Assembly: GCF_002117935.1 (NCBI RefSeq)
Contig: NZ_BDJE01000047.1
Span: 1 to 64,000, forward strand
Source of the DNA: Nocardioides sp. PD653-B2
Lineage (GTDB): Bacteria > Actinomycetota > Actinomycetes > Propionibacteriales > Nocardioidaceae
DNA: 64,000 nt
Direction of reading: 5' to 3'
In this document: piece by piece, positions 17,460 through 25,020 of the stretch
Numbering within the stretch: the first letter of the stretch is position 1
Layout: each line of letters starts with the position of its first letter
Notes under the pieces: generated by a model
The model's database searches: none
The model's input: only the letters and a program-made list of their open reading frames with translations
What the model was told of the DNA's origin: nothing
Translations under genes and position numbers: made by a program

Positions 17460-18902
17460 CTACCGAAGCAGCGGCGTCGGCTCCTCCGCGACGGTCTTCG
17501 GCATCATCAGCAGCGCGCCGGCGGCGAGCAGCGCGGCGACCGCGCAGACCGACCAGACGGTGAGGTAGCCCGCCAGCGGCGCGTGGCCCTCGGTCGGGTC
17601 GTCGATGGAGCCGGTGGCCGACAGTGCGATGGCGAAGACTGCCGACGCGATCGCGCCCCCGACGGTCTTGGTCGCGTTGGTCATGCCGGTCGCGAAGCCG
17701 GTGCGCTCCGGCGGGGCTGCTGCGGCGGCGGTCGCGGGCAGGGCCGCCACCAGCGCGCCGGACCCGACGCCGGCGACGGCCATGTTGACCAGCGCCTGCC
17801 AGGTGGCGTGGTGGAACGGCAGCCACAGCGCGTAGCCCAGCGCCACGAGCAGCGCGCCGAGCACCAACGCGCCGCGGGGGCCGAGCAGCCGGCTGGTGAG
17901 CGGCAGCGTGAAGGCGCCGACGGCCAGGAAGATCACGTAGGCGCCGACCAGCGTGGAGACGAACGACGCGTCCGCGCCCAGGCCGTAACCCGCGACGTCG
18001 GGGTCGGTCCGGGCGAAGGTGGACAGCGGGATCTGCGCCCCCAGCACGGACATGCCGAAGAGGAAGGCGGTCAGCTGCACCGGCCACTGGCCCGGGCTGG
18101 TGAGCACCGCGATGTCGATGAGCGGCTCGGTCTGCGTCCGCTCGTGGCGGACGAACGGCACCAGGAGCGCGAACCCGGCGAGCACCAGCGCCCAGGCCAG
18201 CACGCTGCCCACGCCCTCGAGCCGCACCACGATCAGGCCGCCCATCACGAAGCCGAGGACCGCGGTGATCAGACCCAGGCCACCGAGGTCGATGCCCCCG
18301 GTGGAGGTGCCGGGGAGGTCCTCGATGCCGAACCAGATCACCGCGAAGCAGATCGTCACGGCGATCGCCGGCAGCGACAGCAGCACGGTCATCGAGGTCG
18401 CCTCGACCAGCGCGCCGCTGGTCAGCGCGCCGATGATCACGGCCAGCTCGAGCGCACCCACGAGGATCGCGGCCGATCGCCGGGTGAGGTGGTGCTGCCG
18501 GCCGGTGCCCGCCGTACGCCGGTAGATGATCGCGACCTCGAGCGGCAGCCACACGACGTACGCGCCCTGGATCGCGGCGCCCACCAGGAACGTGGAGAAC
18601 GACGGCGCGAACGCCATGATCCACGAGCCGAGCGCGGTGACCGCCGTCGACAGGAGCAGCACCTTCTTGTGGCCGACGATGTCGCCGAGCCGGGCCAGGG
18701 GAGGCACGACGAGCGCCGAGACGATCAGCTGCGCGGCCTCGAACCAGTTGACGTCGGCGTCGGCGATGTCGAGGTGGTCGGCGATGTCGCTGAAGATCGG
18801 CGTGTAGTAGCCCTGCAGGATGCCGCTCGCGAGCTCGACGCAGACCAGGAAGCCGACGATCGCGAAGAGACCCTTGGCCTTGGGGTCGAGAGTGGTGGTC
18901 AC
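17460..18902 (-). CDS. MFS transporter (14-TM DHA2-like)
   Basis: A 480-residue major facilitator protein with about fourteen hydrophobic segments. VPPLARLGDIVGHKKVLLLS is the loop 2-3 motif and GFATGMTNATKTVGGAIASA lies in the second half. The length suits the DHA2 drug:H+ antiporter group, but the substrate is unknown. Its start ATG overlaps the stop of the M20 peptidase gene by 4 nt, so the transporter and the peptidase are translationally coupled. That suggests the transporter may carry a substrate or product of the hydrolase. Confidence 0.85.
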   Translation of the reverse strand: MTTTLDPKAKGLFAIVGFLVCVELASGILQGYYTPIFSDIADHLDIADADVNWFEAAQLIVSALVVPPLARLGDIVGHKKVLLLSTAVTALGSWIMAFAPSFSTFLVGAAIQGAYVVWLPLEVAIIYRRTAGTGRQHHLTRRSAAILVGALELAVIIGALTSGALVEATSMTVLLSLPAIAVTICFAVIWFGIEDLPGTSTGGIDLGGLGLITAVLGFVMGGLIVVRLEGVGSVLAWALVLAGFALLVPFVRHERTQTEPLIDIAVLTSPGQWPVQLTAFLFGMSVLGAQIPLSTFARTDPDVAGYGLGADASFVSTLVGAYVIFLAVGAFTLPLTSRLLGPRGALVLGALLVALGYALWLPFHHATWQALVNMAVAGVGSGALVAALPATAAAAAPPERTGFATGMTNATKTVGGAIASAVFAIALSATGSIDDPTEGHAPLAGYLTVWSVCAVAALLAAGALLMMPKTVAEEPTPLLR

Positions 18903-20233
18903 GGGATCCTCTCGATCAGGCGGCGGTACCAGTGCACGCCGTCGACGAAGGCGGCGACCCCGAGGTGCTCGTCGTAGGAGTGGATCGACTCGCGCTGGGC
19001 CTTGGTCATCCGGAACGGCGCGAACCGGTAGACCCGGTCGCAGATGGAGGTGAAGAACCGCGAGTCGGTGGCGGCCATCATGACGTACGGCGCGGGCACG
19101 GCGTCGGGGAACACCTCGGAGATCGTGGACTCGATCAGCCGGAAGGCCTCGTCGTCGACCGGGGACACCGGGCTGGGCTCGTGCTGCTCGATCACGTCGA
19201 TCTCGACCTGGTCGTCGGCGACGACCTTGCGGACATGGGCGAGCACCTCGGCCACGGTGTCACCGACCATGATCCGGATGTTCACGCCGGCCCGGGCGGT
19301 GCTGGCGATGACGTTGAGCGCGGGGGAGCCGGACAGGGTGGTGACGGCGAACGTCGTGCGCGTCATCGCCGCCGACTCCGGGCCGGCGACGACCAGCGCC
19401 TTGGTCAGGACCGGTCGCAGGCGGTCCGCGTTCGCCATCAGCGGGCGCAGCGCCCAGGAGGCGTGGGGCGCCATCCGGCGCAGCAGCTCGACCGTCGGCG
19501 CTGGGACGCTCGACGGCATCGGGGACCGGTCGAGCCGGGTGATCGCGCGGGCCAGCCGGGCGGTCGGGCCCATCCTCACCGGGGTGGACGCGTGCCCGCC
19601 GCGTCCCTCGACGCGGAGCTCCAGCGAGGTGACGCCCTTCTCGGTCACGCCCACGACGCCGATCGGTGCGGCCACGCCGGGGAAGGCCTCCGCCGCGATC
19701 GCGCCGCCCTCGTCGACCACGAACCAGGGCTGCACGCCGCGCCGGGTGAGCTCCTCGACCGCGAGGCGGGCGGCGGGGCCGGAGACCTCCTCGTTGCAGC
19801 CGAACGAGAGCCAGACGTCCTGCGCGGGTGTGAACCCCCGCTCGAGGAGGGCCTCGGTGGCCTCGCAGATCGCGACCAGCGGGCCCTTGTCGTCGAGCGT
19901 GCCGCGACCCCAGACCGCACCGTCGTGGATCTCAGCGCCGTACGGCGGGTGCTGCCAGGGCGCGCCGTCGTCGGTGGGCACGACGTCGAGGTGCGCCATC
20001 AGCACGACGGGGCGCTCGTGGCTCGCCCCGGCCCACCGGAAGAGCAGGCCGTGGGTGTCGACCCGGGTCAGCTCCAGGCGGTCGTGCAGGACCGGGAACT
20101 GACGGGCCAGCTCGGCGAGGAACTCGTCGAAGGCGGCCGTGTCGACGAGCGCCGGGTCGCGGTGGGAGACGGTCGCGATCCGGACCAGTGCCTGCAGCTT
20201 GGCGACGGCACGGTCGCTGTCCTCGGCAGCCAT
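18899..20233 (-). CDS. M20/M25/M40 family metallo-hydrolase
   Basis: A 444-residue zinc-dependent peptidase or deacylase of the ArgE/DapE/CPG2 clan. VLMAHLDVVPTDDGAPWQHP gives the first metal His and the catalytic Asp, GRGTLDDKGPLVAICEA the bridging Asp, and FGCNEEVSGPAA the catalytic Glu pair. The dimerisation domain spans roughly residues 200-320. Relatives include carboxypeptidases and aminoacylases (PM20D1-like). Dyad copy 3 lies 26 bp upstream of the start. Confidence 0.88.
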   Translation of the reverse strand: MAAEDSDRAVAKLQALVRIATVSHRDPALVDTAAFDEFLAELARQFPVLHDRLELTRVDTHGLLFRWAGASHERPVVLMAHLDVVPTDDGAPWQHPPYGAEIHDGAVWGRGTLDDKGPLVAICEATEALLERGFTPAQDVWLSFGCNEEVSGPAARLAVEELTRRGVQPWFVVDEGGAIAAEAFPGVAAPIGVVGVTEKGVTSLELRVEGRGGHASTPVRMGPTARLARAITRLDRSPMPSSVPAPTVELLRRMAPHASWALRPLMANADRLRPVLTKALVVAGPESAAMTRTTFAVTTLSGSPALNVIASTARAGVNIRIMVGDTVAEVLAHVRKVVADDQVEIDVIEQHEPSPVSPVDDEAFRLIESTISEVFPDAVPAPYVMMAATDSRFFTSICDRVYRFAPFRMTKAQRESIHSYDEHLGVAAFVDGVHWYRRLIERIP

Positions 20234-20258
20234 GCGGCGCAGGCTACTCCCGGGCGTC

Positions 20259-20276
20259 AGTCTCGGATGCGAGACC
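20259..20276. promoter_or_regulatory. Dyad motif, copy 3, upstream of the M20 peptidase-MFS operon
   Basis: AGTCTCGGATGCGAGACC contains the perfect inverted repeat GTCTCG-gatg-CGAGAC. It is the most symmetrical of the three copies and sits 26-43 bp upstream of the M20 start codon, in operator position. Confidence 0.5.
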
Positions 20277-20309
20277 CTTCGCCCGGTGTGGGGCGTTGAC
20301 CGCCGACCC

Positions 20310-20936
20310 TCACACCGATGGACTGGAGGGGTGCCCCCACCGTCCGCGATGAACGACGTCCGAGACCGGCTTGCGCTGCCGCTTCGCAGGCGACCCGGCG
20401 GCCCCGTCGTCGGAGACCCGGTGCCCGATCGTGACCACGCCCACCGGGTCGAAGTCGTCGGGGATGCCGAACGCCGTACGCACCGCCGCGTCCTTGTCGG
20501 GCGGCACGCCGATGAAGCAGGAGCCGAGGCCCTCGTCGACCGCGGTCTGCAGGATCAGCAGGCTCGCCATCGCGGTGTCCATGTCCCAGAAGGGCTTCGG
20601 CCAGCGCGCCTCGTCCTCGTCGGTCCAGCCCTTGTCGGGCTCGGCGTACCGGCGCAGGTAGGCCGCCTTGCTGGAGCACGGCAGGATCACGACCGGCGCG
20701 CGCATCATGCCGGTGAGCCACTCGTCGGGGTGGTCGATGTCGTCGGCGGTCGCCTCCCAGAACCGCCGTACGTCGTCCGGGGTGTCGAGCACCAGGAACG
20801 CCCAGCCCTGGCTGAAGCCGGCATTGGGCGCGCGCACCGCGTTGCGCAGGGCGCGGTCGACGACGGCCGGGTCGACCGGCGTCTCGGCGTAGTTGCGGAC
20901 CATCTTGCGGCGACGGACGACGTCTTGGAACTCCAT
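20310..20936 (-). CDS. Nitroreductase family protein
   Basis: A 208-residue FMN-dependent nitroreductase-fold protein. The N-terminal RKMVRNYAETPVDPAVVDRAL is the FMN-phosphate-binding signature. DTAMASLLILQTAVDEGLGSCFIGVP lies in the middle and a helix-capping basic C-terminus ends it. Members reduce nitro compounds, quinones or flavins with NAD(P)H. Its start codon is only 10 bp from that of the divergent amidohydrolase at 20947, so the two promoters must overlap each other's coding regions or give leaderless transcripts. Confidence 0.88.
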   Translation of the reverse strand: MEFQDVVRRRKMVRNYAETPVDPAVVDRALRNAVRAPNAGFSQGWAFLVLDTPDDVRRFWEATADDIDHPDEWLTGMMRAPVVILPCSSKAAYLRRYAEPDKGWTDEDEARWPKPFWDMDTAMASLLILQTAVDEGLGSCFIGVPPDKDAAVRTAFGIPDDFDPVGVVTIGHRVSDDGAAGSPAKRQRKPVSDVVHRGRWGHPSSPSV

Positions 20937-20946
20937 GGGGTGAAGC

Positions 20947-22137
20947 GTGCCCGATGACTTCGAGCGGATGTGGGGCGACCTCGCTCCCGTCGGTCTCTCG
21001 CGCGCGTCGGGCGGCTACTTCCGGCAGCCGTTCACCTCACCCGAGCGCGAGCTGTCGGCGTGGTTCGTCGAGCAGTGCGAGACGCGCGGGCTGCGGGTGG
21101 AGACCGACTCGTACGGCAACGTGGTCGCGTGGTGGGACGTCCCCGCGGCGACCGGGCCCGGCGTCCTGACCGGGTCGCACCTCGACTCCGTGCTCGACGG
21201 CGGCGCGTACGACGGGCCGCTCGGCGTGGTCTCGGCGCTGGCCGCGGTCGACCTGCTGCGCTCGCGCGGCTTCGTGCCGGCGCGGCCGATCGGGGTCTCG
21301 GTGTTCGTCGAGGAGGAGGGGTCGCGCTTCGGGCTGGCCTGCCTGGGCTCGCGGCTCGCGGTCGGGTCGACCTCCTGGTCGGACGCGCGGTCGCTGCGCG
21401 ACCGGGACGGGGTGGCGTTGGGCGATGTCGTCGAAGGCGGGTCGTCGTCGCTGCTGTCCTCGGTCGGGACCTTCGTCGAGCTGCACGTCGAGCAGGGACG
21501 TGACCTCGTCGACCGCGGCGCGGCGGTCGGGGTGGCGAGCGAGATCTGGCCGCACGGGCGCTACCGCTTCGAGTTCACGGGCGCGGCCAACCACGCCGGC
21601 ACCACCCGGATGGAGGACCGCGCCGACCCGATGCTGACCTACGCGTTCACCGCGCTCGGCGCCAACAAGCAGGCCCGGCTCGCCGGCCAGCGGGCGACCT
21701 TCGGGCGGGTGTCGGTCGAGCCGAACGGCACCAACGCCGTGCCGTCCCGGGTCACCGCCTGGCTCGACGCCCGCTGCTCGTCGGACTCCGGTCTCCGCGA
21801 CCTGGTCGCGGCCATCTCGGGCCAGGCGACCGAGCGCGCCGGCCGCGACGGCACCTCGCTCGCGGTGACGGCGGAGTCGGTGTCGGCCTCGGTGTCCTTC
21901 GACCCCGCCCTCGCGGCGGCGGTCGCGGCCGACCACGGGGTCGGCGACTGGCCGATCATCGCGACCCAGGCCGGCCACGACGCCGGCGTCCTCTCGGCCG
22001 CCGGCATCCCGACCGCGATGCTCTTCGTGCGCAACCCGACCGGGGTCTCGCACTCGCCGCTCGAGCACGCCGAGATCGCCGACTGCCTGGTCGGGGTCTC
22101 CGCGCTGGCCGACACCCTCGAGCGGCTGACCCGGTGA
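20947..22137 (+). CDS. M20 family amidohydrolase (allantoate amidohydrolase-like); likely HutG substitute
   Basis: A 396-residue Zn-dependent amidohydrolase of the allantoate amidohydrolase/N-carbamoylase family. Its landmarks are TGSHLDSVLDGGAYDGPLGV, VFVEEEGSRFG, ELHVEQGRDL, GAANHAGTTRM and TQAGHDAGVLSAAGIPTAM, which carry the metal ligands and dimer-lid residues. The GTG start has GGGGTGA just upstream. It overlaps hutF by 4 nt, and hutF overlaps hutI by 4 nt. No HutG is visible in the window, so this hydrolase most likely removes the formyl group of N-formyl-L-glutamate. That assignment is inference from context. Confidence 0.85.
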   Translation: MPDDFERMWGDLAPVGLSRASGGYFRQPFTSPERELSAWFVEQCETRGLRVETDSYGNVVAWWDVPAATGPGVLTGSHLDSVLDGGAYDGPLGVVSALAAVDLLRSRGFVPARPIGVSVFVEEEGSRFGLACLGSRLAVGSTSWSDARSLRDRDGVALGDVVEGGSSSLLSSVGTFVELHVEQGRDLVDRGAAVGVASEIWPHGRYRFEFTGAANHAGTTRMEDRADPMLTYAFTALGANKQARLAGQRATFGRVSVEPNGTNAVPSRVTAWLDARCSSDSGLRDLVAAISGQATERAGRDGTSLAVTAESVSASVSFDPALAAAVAADHGVGDWPIIATQAGHDAGVLSAAGIPTAMLFVRNPTGVSHSPLEHAEIADCLVGVSALADTLERLTR

Positions 22138-23504
22138 GCGGCTCGTCGTACCTGCTGGAACGGGCCTGGGTCGACGGCGCCGTCCGCGACGACGTGCTGG
22201 TCGAGATCCAGGACGGGCGGTTCACGTCCGTCACGCCGGGCGGGCAGAGCTCGACGTCGTCGGCCGAAGCTTCCCTCGTCGACGTCCAGGCTCCCCGGCC
22301 GACCGGGGGAACCGCCCGGCTCCCGGGCCTCACGATCCCCGGGCTGGCCAACTGCCATAGCCATGCGTTCCACCGGGCGCTGCGGGGGCGGACCCAGCGG
22401 GAGCGCGGGACGTTCTGGACCTGGCGCGAGCAGATGTACGCCGTCGCCGGGCGGCTCGACCCCGACACCTACTTCGCGCTCGCCCGGGCGACCTACCTGG
22501 AGATGGCCGCCGCCGGGATCACGACGGTGGGCGAGTTCCACTACCTGCACCACCAGCCCGACGGCACGCCGTACGACGACCCGAACGCGATGGGCCACGC
22601 GCTGGTCGCCGCCGCGGCGGAGGCGGGCATCCGGATCGCGCTGCTCGACACGTGCTACCTGTCCGGCGGCTTCGGGCGGCCGGTCGAAACCGCGCAATTG
22701 CGCTATTCCGACGGCTCCGCGGCCGCCTGGGCGTCCCGAACGGCGCAATTGCGCGGTTCTGGCGCGCCGGACCACGTCGTCCACGGGTCCGCGATCCACT
22801 CCGTCCGGGCGGTGCCGCGAGACGAGATCCCGACGGTCGTGGCCGCCGCGGAGGGACGGCCGCTCCACGTCCACCTCTCCGAGCAGGTGGCCGAGAACGA
22901 CGCCTGCGTCGCGACGTACGGCGTGACGCCGACCCAGCTCCTCCACGACGCCGGCGCGCTCGGCCCGCTGACGACCGCGGTGCACGCCACCCACCTGACC
23001 GGCGCCGACATCTTCCACCTGGGCAGCACCCGGACCCGGGCCTGCTTCTGCCCGACCACCGAGCGCGACCTCGGCGACGGCATCGGGCCGAGCCGGGCGC
23101 TGCACCACGCCGGCAGCCCGCTCACGCTCGGCTCCGACAGCCACGCGGTCATCGACCTCTTCGAGGAGATGCGCGCCACCGAGCTCGACGAGCGGCTCGC
23201 CACGCAGCAGCGCGGCCACTGGACCGCCGCCGAGCTGCTGGGCGCCGCGACCGCCCACGACTCGCTCGGCTTCGACGACGCCGGTGCGATCGCGGTGGGG
23301 CGCCGCGCCGACCTGGTCACGATCGACACGAGCACCCCGTCGACCGCCGGCACCGGCGCCGACGAGAACACCGCGGTCTTCGCGGCCACCGCCGCCGACG
23401 TCGTCCACGTGGTCGTCGACGGCCGGGCCGTCTTCGCCGCGGATGATCGCGAACAGATCGGCCTCGAGCTCGCGGCCGCGATCGGGAAGGTCCACGACGG
23501 ATGA
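22134..23504 (+). CDS. hutF: Formimidoylglutamate deiminase
   Basis: A 456-residue amidohydrolase-superfamily deiminase that converts N-formimino-L-glutamate to N-formyl-L-glutamate and ammonia. ANCHSHAFHRALRGR provides the HxH metal site, and the active-site Arg/Glu motifs and LGSDSHAVIDLFEEMRATE near the C-terminus fit HutF. Length is normal. It sits between the M20 amidohydrolase and hutI with 4-nt overlaps on both sides. Two identical 12-bp palindromes lie inside the gene at 22692 and 22743 (see repeat entry). Confidence 0.94.
   Translation: MSGSSYLLERAWVDGAVRDDVLVEIQDGRFTSVTPGGQSSTSSAEASLVDVQAPRPTGGTARLPGLTIPGLANCHSHAFHRALRGRTQRERGTFWTWREQMYAVAGRLDPDTYFALARATYLEMAAAGITTVGEFHYLHHQPDGTPYDDPNAMGHALVAAAAEAGIRIALLDTCYLSGGFGRPVETAQLRYSDGSAAAWASRTAQLRGSGAPDHVVHGSAIHSVRAVPRDEIPTVVAAAEGRPLHVHLSEQVAENDACVATYGVTPTQLLHDAGALGPLTTAVHATHLTGADIFHLGSTRTRACFCPTTERDLGDGIGPSRALHHAGSPLTLGSDSHAVIDLFEEMRATELDERLATQQRGHWTAAELLGAATAHDSLGFDDAGAIAVGRRADLVTIDTSTPSTAGTGADENTAVFAATAADVVHVVVDGRAVFAADDREQIGLELAAAIGKVHDG
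22692..22754. repeat. Pair of identical 12-bp palindromes inside hutF
   Basis: GCGCAATTGCGC occurs at 22692-22703 and again at 22743-22754. Outside the core the flanks are also inverted relative to each other (AACC before copy 1, GGTT after copy 2). Each copy is read in frame as Ala-Gln-Leu-Arg through the CAA and TTG codons, which are rare in this genome. Confidence 0.7.
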
Positions 23505-24655
23505 CGAGCACCCTCCTCACCAACATCGGCGAGCTCGTGACGAACGACCCCGCAGCGGACGACCTGCTGGGGGCGATCGCCGACGCTGCGATGGTCGTCG
23601 AGGGCGGCCGGGTCGCGTGGGTCGGACCCGCGGCCGAGGCGCCTGCCGGCGACGAGCTCGTCGACGTGGGCGGCCGCACCGTGCTGCCCGGCTTCGTCGA
23701 CAGCCACTCCCACCTGGTCTTCGCCGGCGACCGGTCCCAGGAGTTCGCGGCCCGGATGACCGGCACGCCGTACGCCGCCGGCGGGATCCGCACCACGGTC
23801 GCCGCGACCCGCGCCGCCACCGACGAGCAGCTCACCAGCCACGTCGCCCGTCTCGTCGGGGAGATGCGCCGCCAGGGCACGACCACCGTCGAGATCAAGA
23901 GCGGCTACGGCCTGACGGTGAAGGACGAGGCGCGCAGCCTGATGGTCGCGCGGCAGTTCACCGAGGAGACGACGTTCCTCGGCGCCCACGTGGTGCCGGA
24001 CGGCGACCCCGCGGCGTACGTCGAGCTGGTCACCGGTCCGATGCTCGACGCCGCCCGGGAGCACGCCCGCTGGATCGACGTCTTCTGCGAGGAAGGTGCC
24101 TTCGACGACGACCAGGCGCGCACGATCCTGGCGGCCGGCGAGCGGGCCGGGCTGCGCGGCCGCCTCCATGCCAACCAGCTGACGTTCGGTCCCGGCGTCC
24201 GGCTCGCCGCCGAGCTCGGCCTGGTCGCGGTCGACCACTGCACCCACCTCGCCGACGAGGACGTCGACGCGCTGCGCGAGTCGGGCACCATCGCGACCCT
24301 GCTCCCCGGAGTGGAGTTCTCGACGAAGCAGCCCTACCCGGACGCCCGCCGCCTGATCGACGCCGGCGTCCGGGTCGCGCTCGCCTCCGACTGCAACCCC
24401 GGGTCGTGCTTCACCAGCTCGATCCCGCTGTGCATTGCGCTCGCGGTCCGCGAGATGGGGATGACGCCGGCCGAGGCCCTCCACGCCGCGACGTACGTCG
24501 GCGCCCAGGCCCTCGACCGCGACGACGTCGGCGCCCTCACGGTCGGCCGGCGGGCCGACTTCATGCTCCTCGACGCCCCCAGCCACGTGCATCTGGCCTA
24601 CCGCCCGGGCGTCCCCCTCGTCGCCGGCACCTGGGTCGGCGGCCGGCCGGTCTGA
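23501..24655 (+). CDS. hutI: Imidazolonepropionase
   Basis: A 384-residue amidohydrolase hydrolysing 4-imidazolone-5-propionate to N-formimino-L-glutamate. FVDSHSHLVFAGDRSQEF gives the HxH metal pair, EIKSGYGLT and LHANQLTFGPGV the further ligand regions, VDHCTHLADED the next His, and ASDCNPGSCFTSSIPLCIAL the catalytic Asp region. It is the last gene of the amidohydrolase-hutF-hutI operon. It is followed immediately by a 20-bp tandem repeat. Confidence 0.95.
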   Translation: MTSTLLTNIGELVTNDPAADDLLGAIADAAMVVEGGRVAWVGPAAEAPAGDELVDVGGRTVLPGFVDSHSHLVFAGDRSQEFAARMTGTPYAAGGIRTTVAATRAATDEQLTSHVARLVGEMRRQGTTTVEIKSGYGLTVKDEARSLMVARQFTEETTFLGAHVVPDGDPAAYVELVTGPMLDAAREHARWIDVFCEEGAFDDDQARTILAAGERAGLRGRLHANQLTFGPGVRLAAELGLVAVDHCTHLADEDVDALRESGTIATLLPGVEFSTKQPYPDARRLIDAGVRVALASDCNPGSCFTSSIPLCIALAVREMGMTPAEALHAATYVGAQALDRDDVGALTVGRRADFMLLDAPSHVHLAYRPGVPLVAGTWVGGRPV

Positions 24656-24730
24656 GCCGACGGCCCACCTCAGATGCCGACGGGCCACCTCAGATAGGGC
24701 ACATACCCGATGTGCGGGCCTACCTCAGAC
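24656..24730. repeat. 20-bp tandem repeat with a third partial copy
   Basis: GCCGACGGSCCACCTCAGAT is repeated at 24656-24675 and 24676-24695 with one mismatch, starting at the base after the hutI stop. A shorter copy (ACCTCAGA) recurs at 24722-24729. Between them the dyad GCACAT-acccg-ATGTGC lies at about 24700-24716. Position suggests regulation of the downstream small gene or LuxR gene; no regulator is known for it. Confidence 0.5.
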
Positions 24731-24771
24731 GGCGAGTCTCGTCTCACCAACGAGGAGCTGAGGAGCCCACC

Positions 24772-24927
24772 ATGTACGACAACACCAACCAGCGCGACTA
24801 CCTGAAGGCCGAGATCGAGTACCGCGCCGGCCGCATCCGGTCCGACATCGCGGGGCGCCGCAAGCGCCGCACGATGACGCTGGCCCGCCGATGGGGCGTG
24901 GACGAGACCACGGTCACGGGCCGCTGA
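24772..24927 (+). CDS. 51-aa basic protein of unknown function
   Basis: A short ORF starting MYDNTNQRDYLKAEIEYRAG and ending WGVDETTVTGR. It has an excellent ribosome-binding site (GAGGAGCTGAGGAG before the ATG). The middle is strongly basic (AGRRKRRTMTLARRWG), suggesting nucleic-acid contact or membrane association. It lies just upstream of the LuxR-type regulator on the same strand, with a gap of less than 100 bp. I do not recognise a family. Confidence 0.6.
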   Translation: MYDNTNQRDYLKAEIEYRAGRIRSDIAGRRKRRTMTLARRWGVDETTVTGR

Positions 24928-25020
24928 CCGGCGACCGCGATGGGTGACCGCGCCCTGATGACCCACGGCCGCGCGCTCGGCCCCGGTATTCAGGAGCATC
25001 CGACAACAGAACACGAGAGC

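Noticed and set aside
22652..22760. Mobile element insertion inside hutF based on the twin palindromes
   Set aside because: The protein in this part still follows the expected HutF pattern (FSDG-type and AIHSVRAVP segments) without extra residues, so no insertion is supported.
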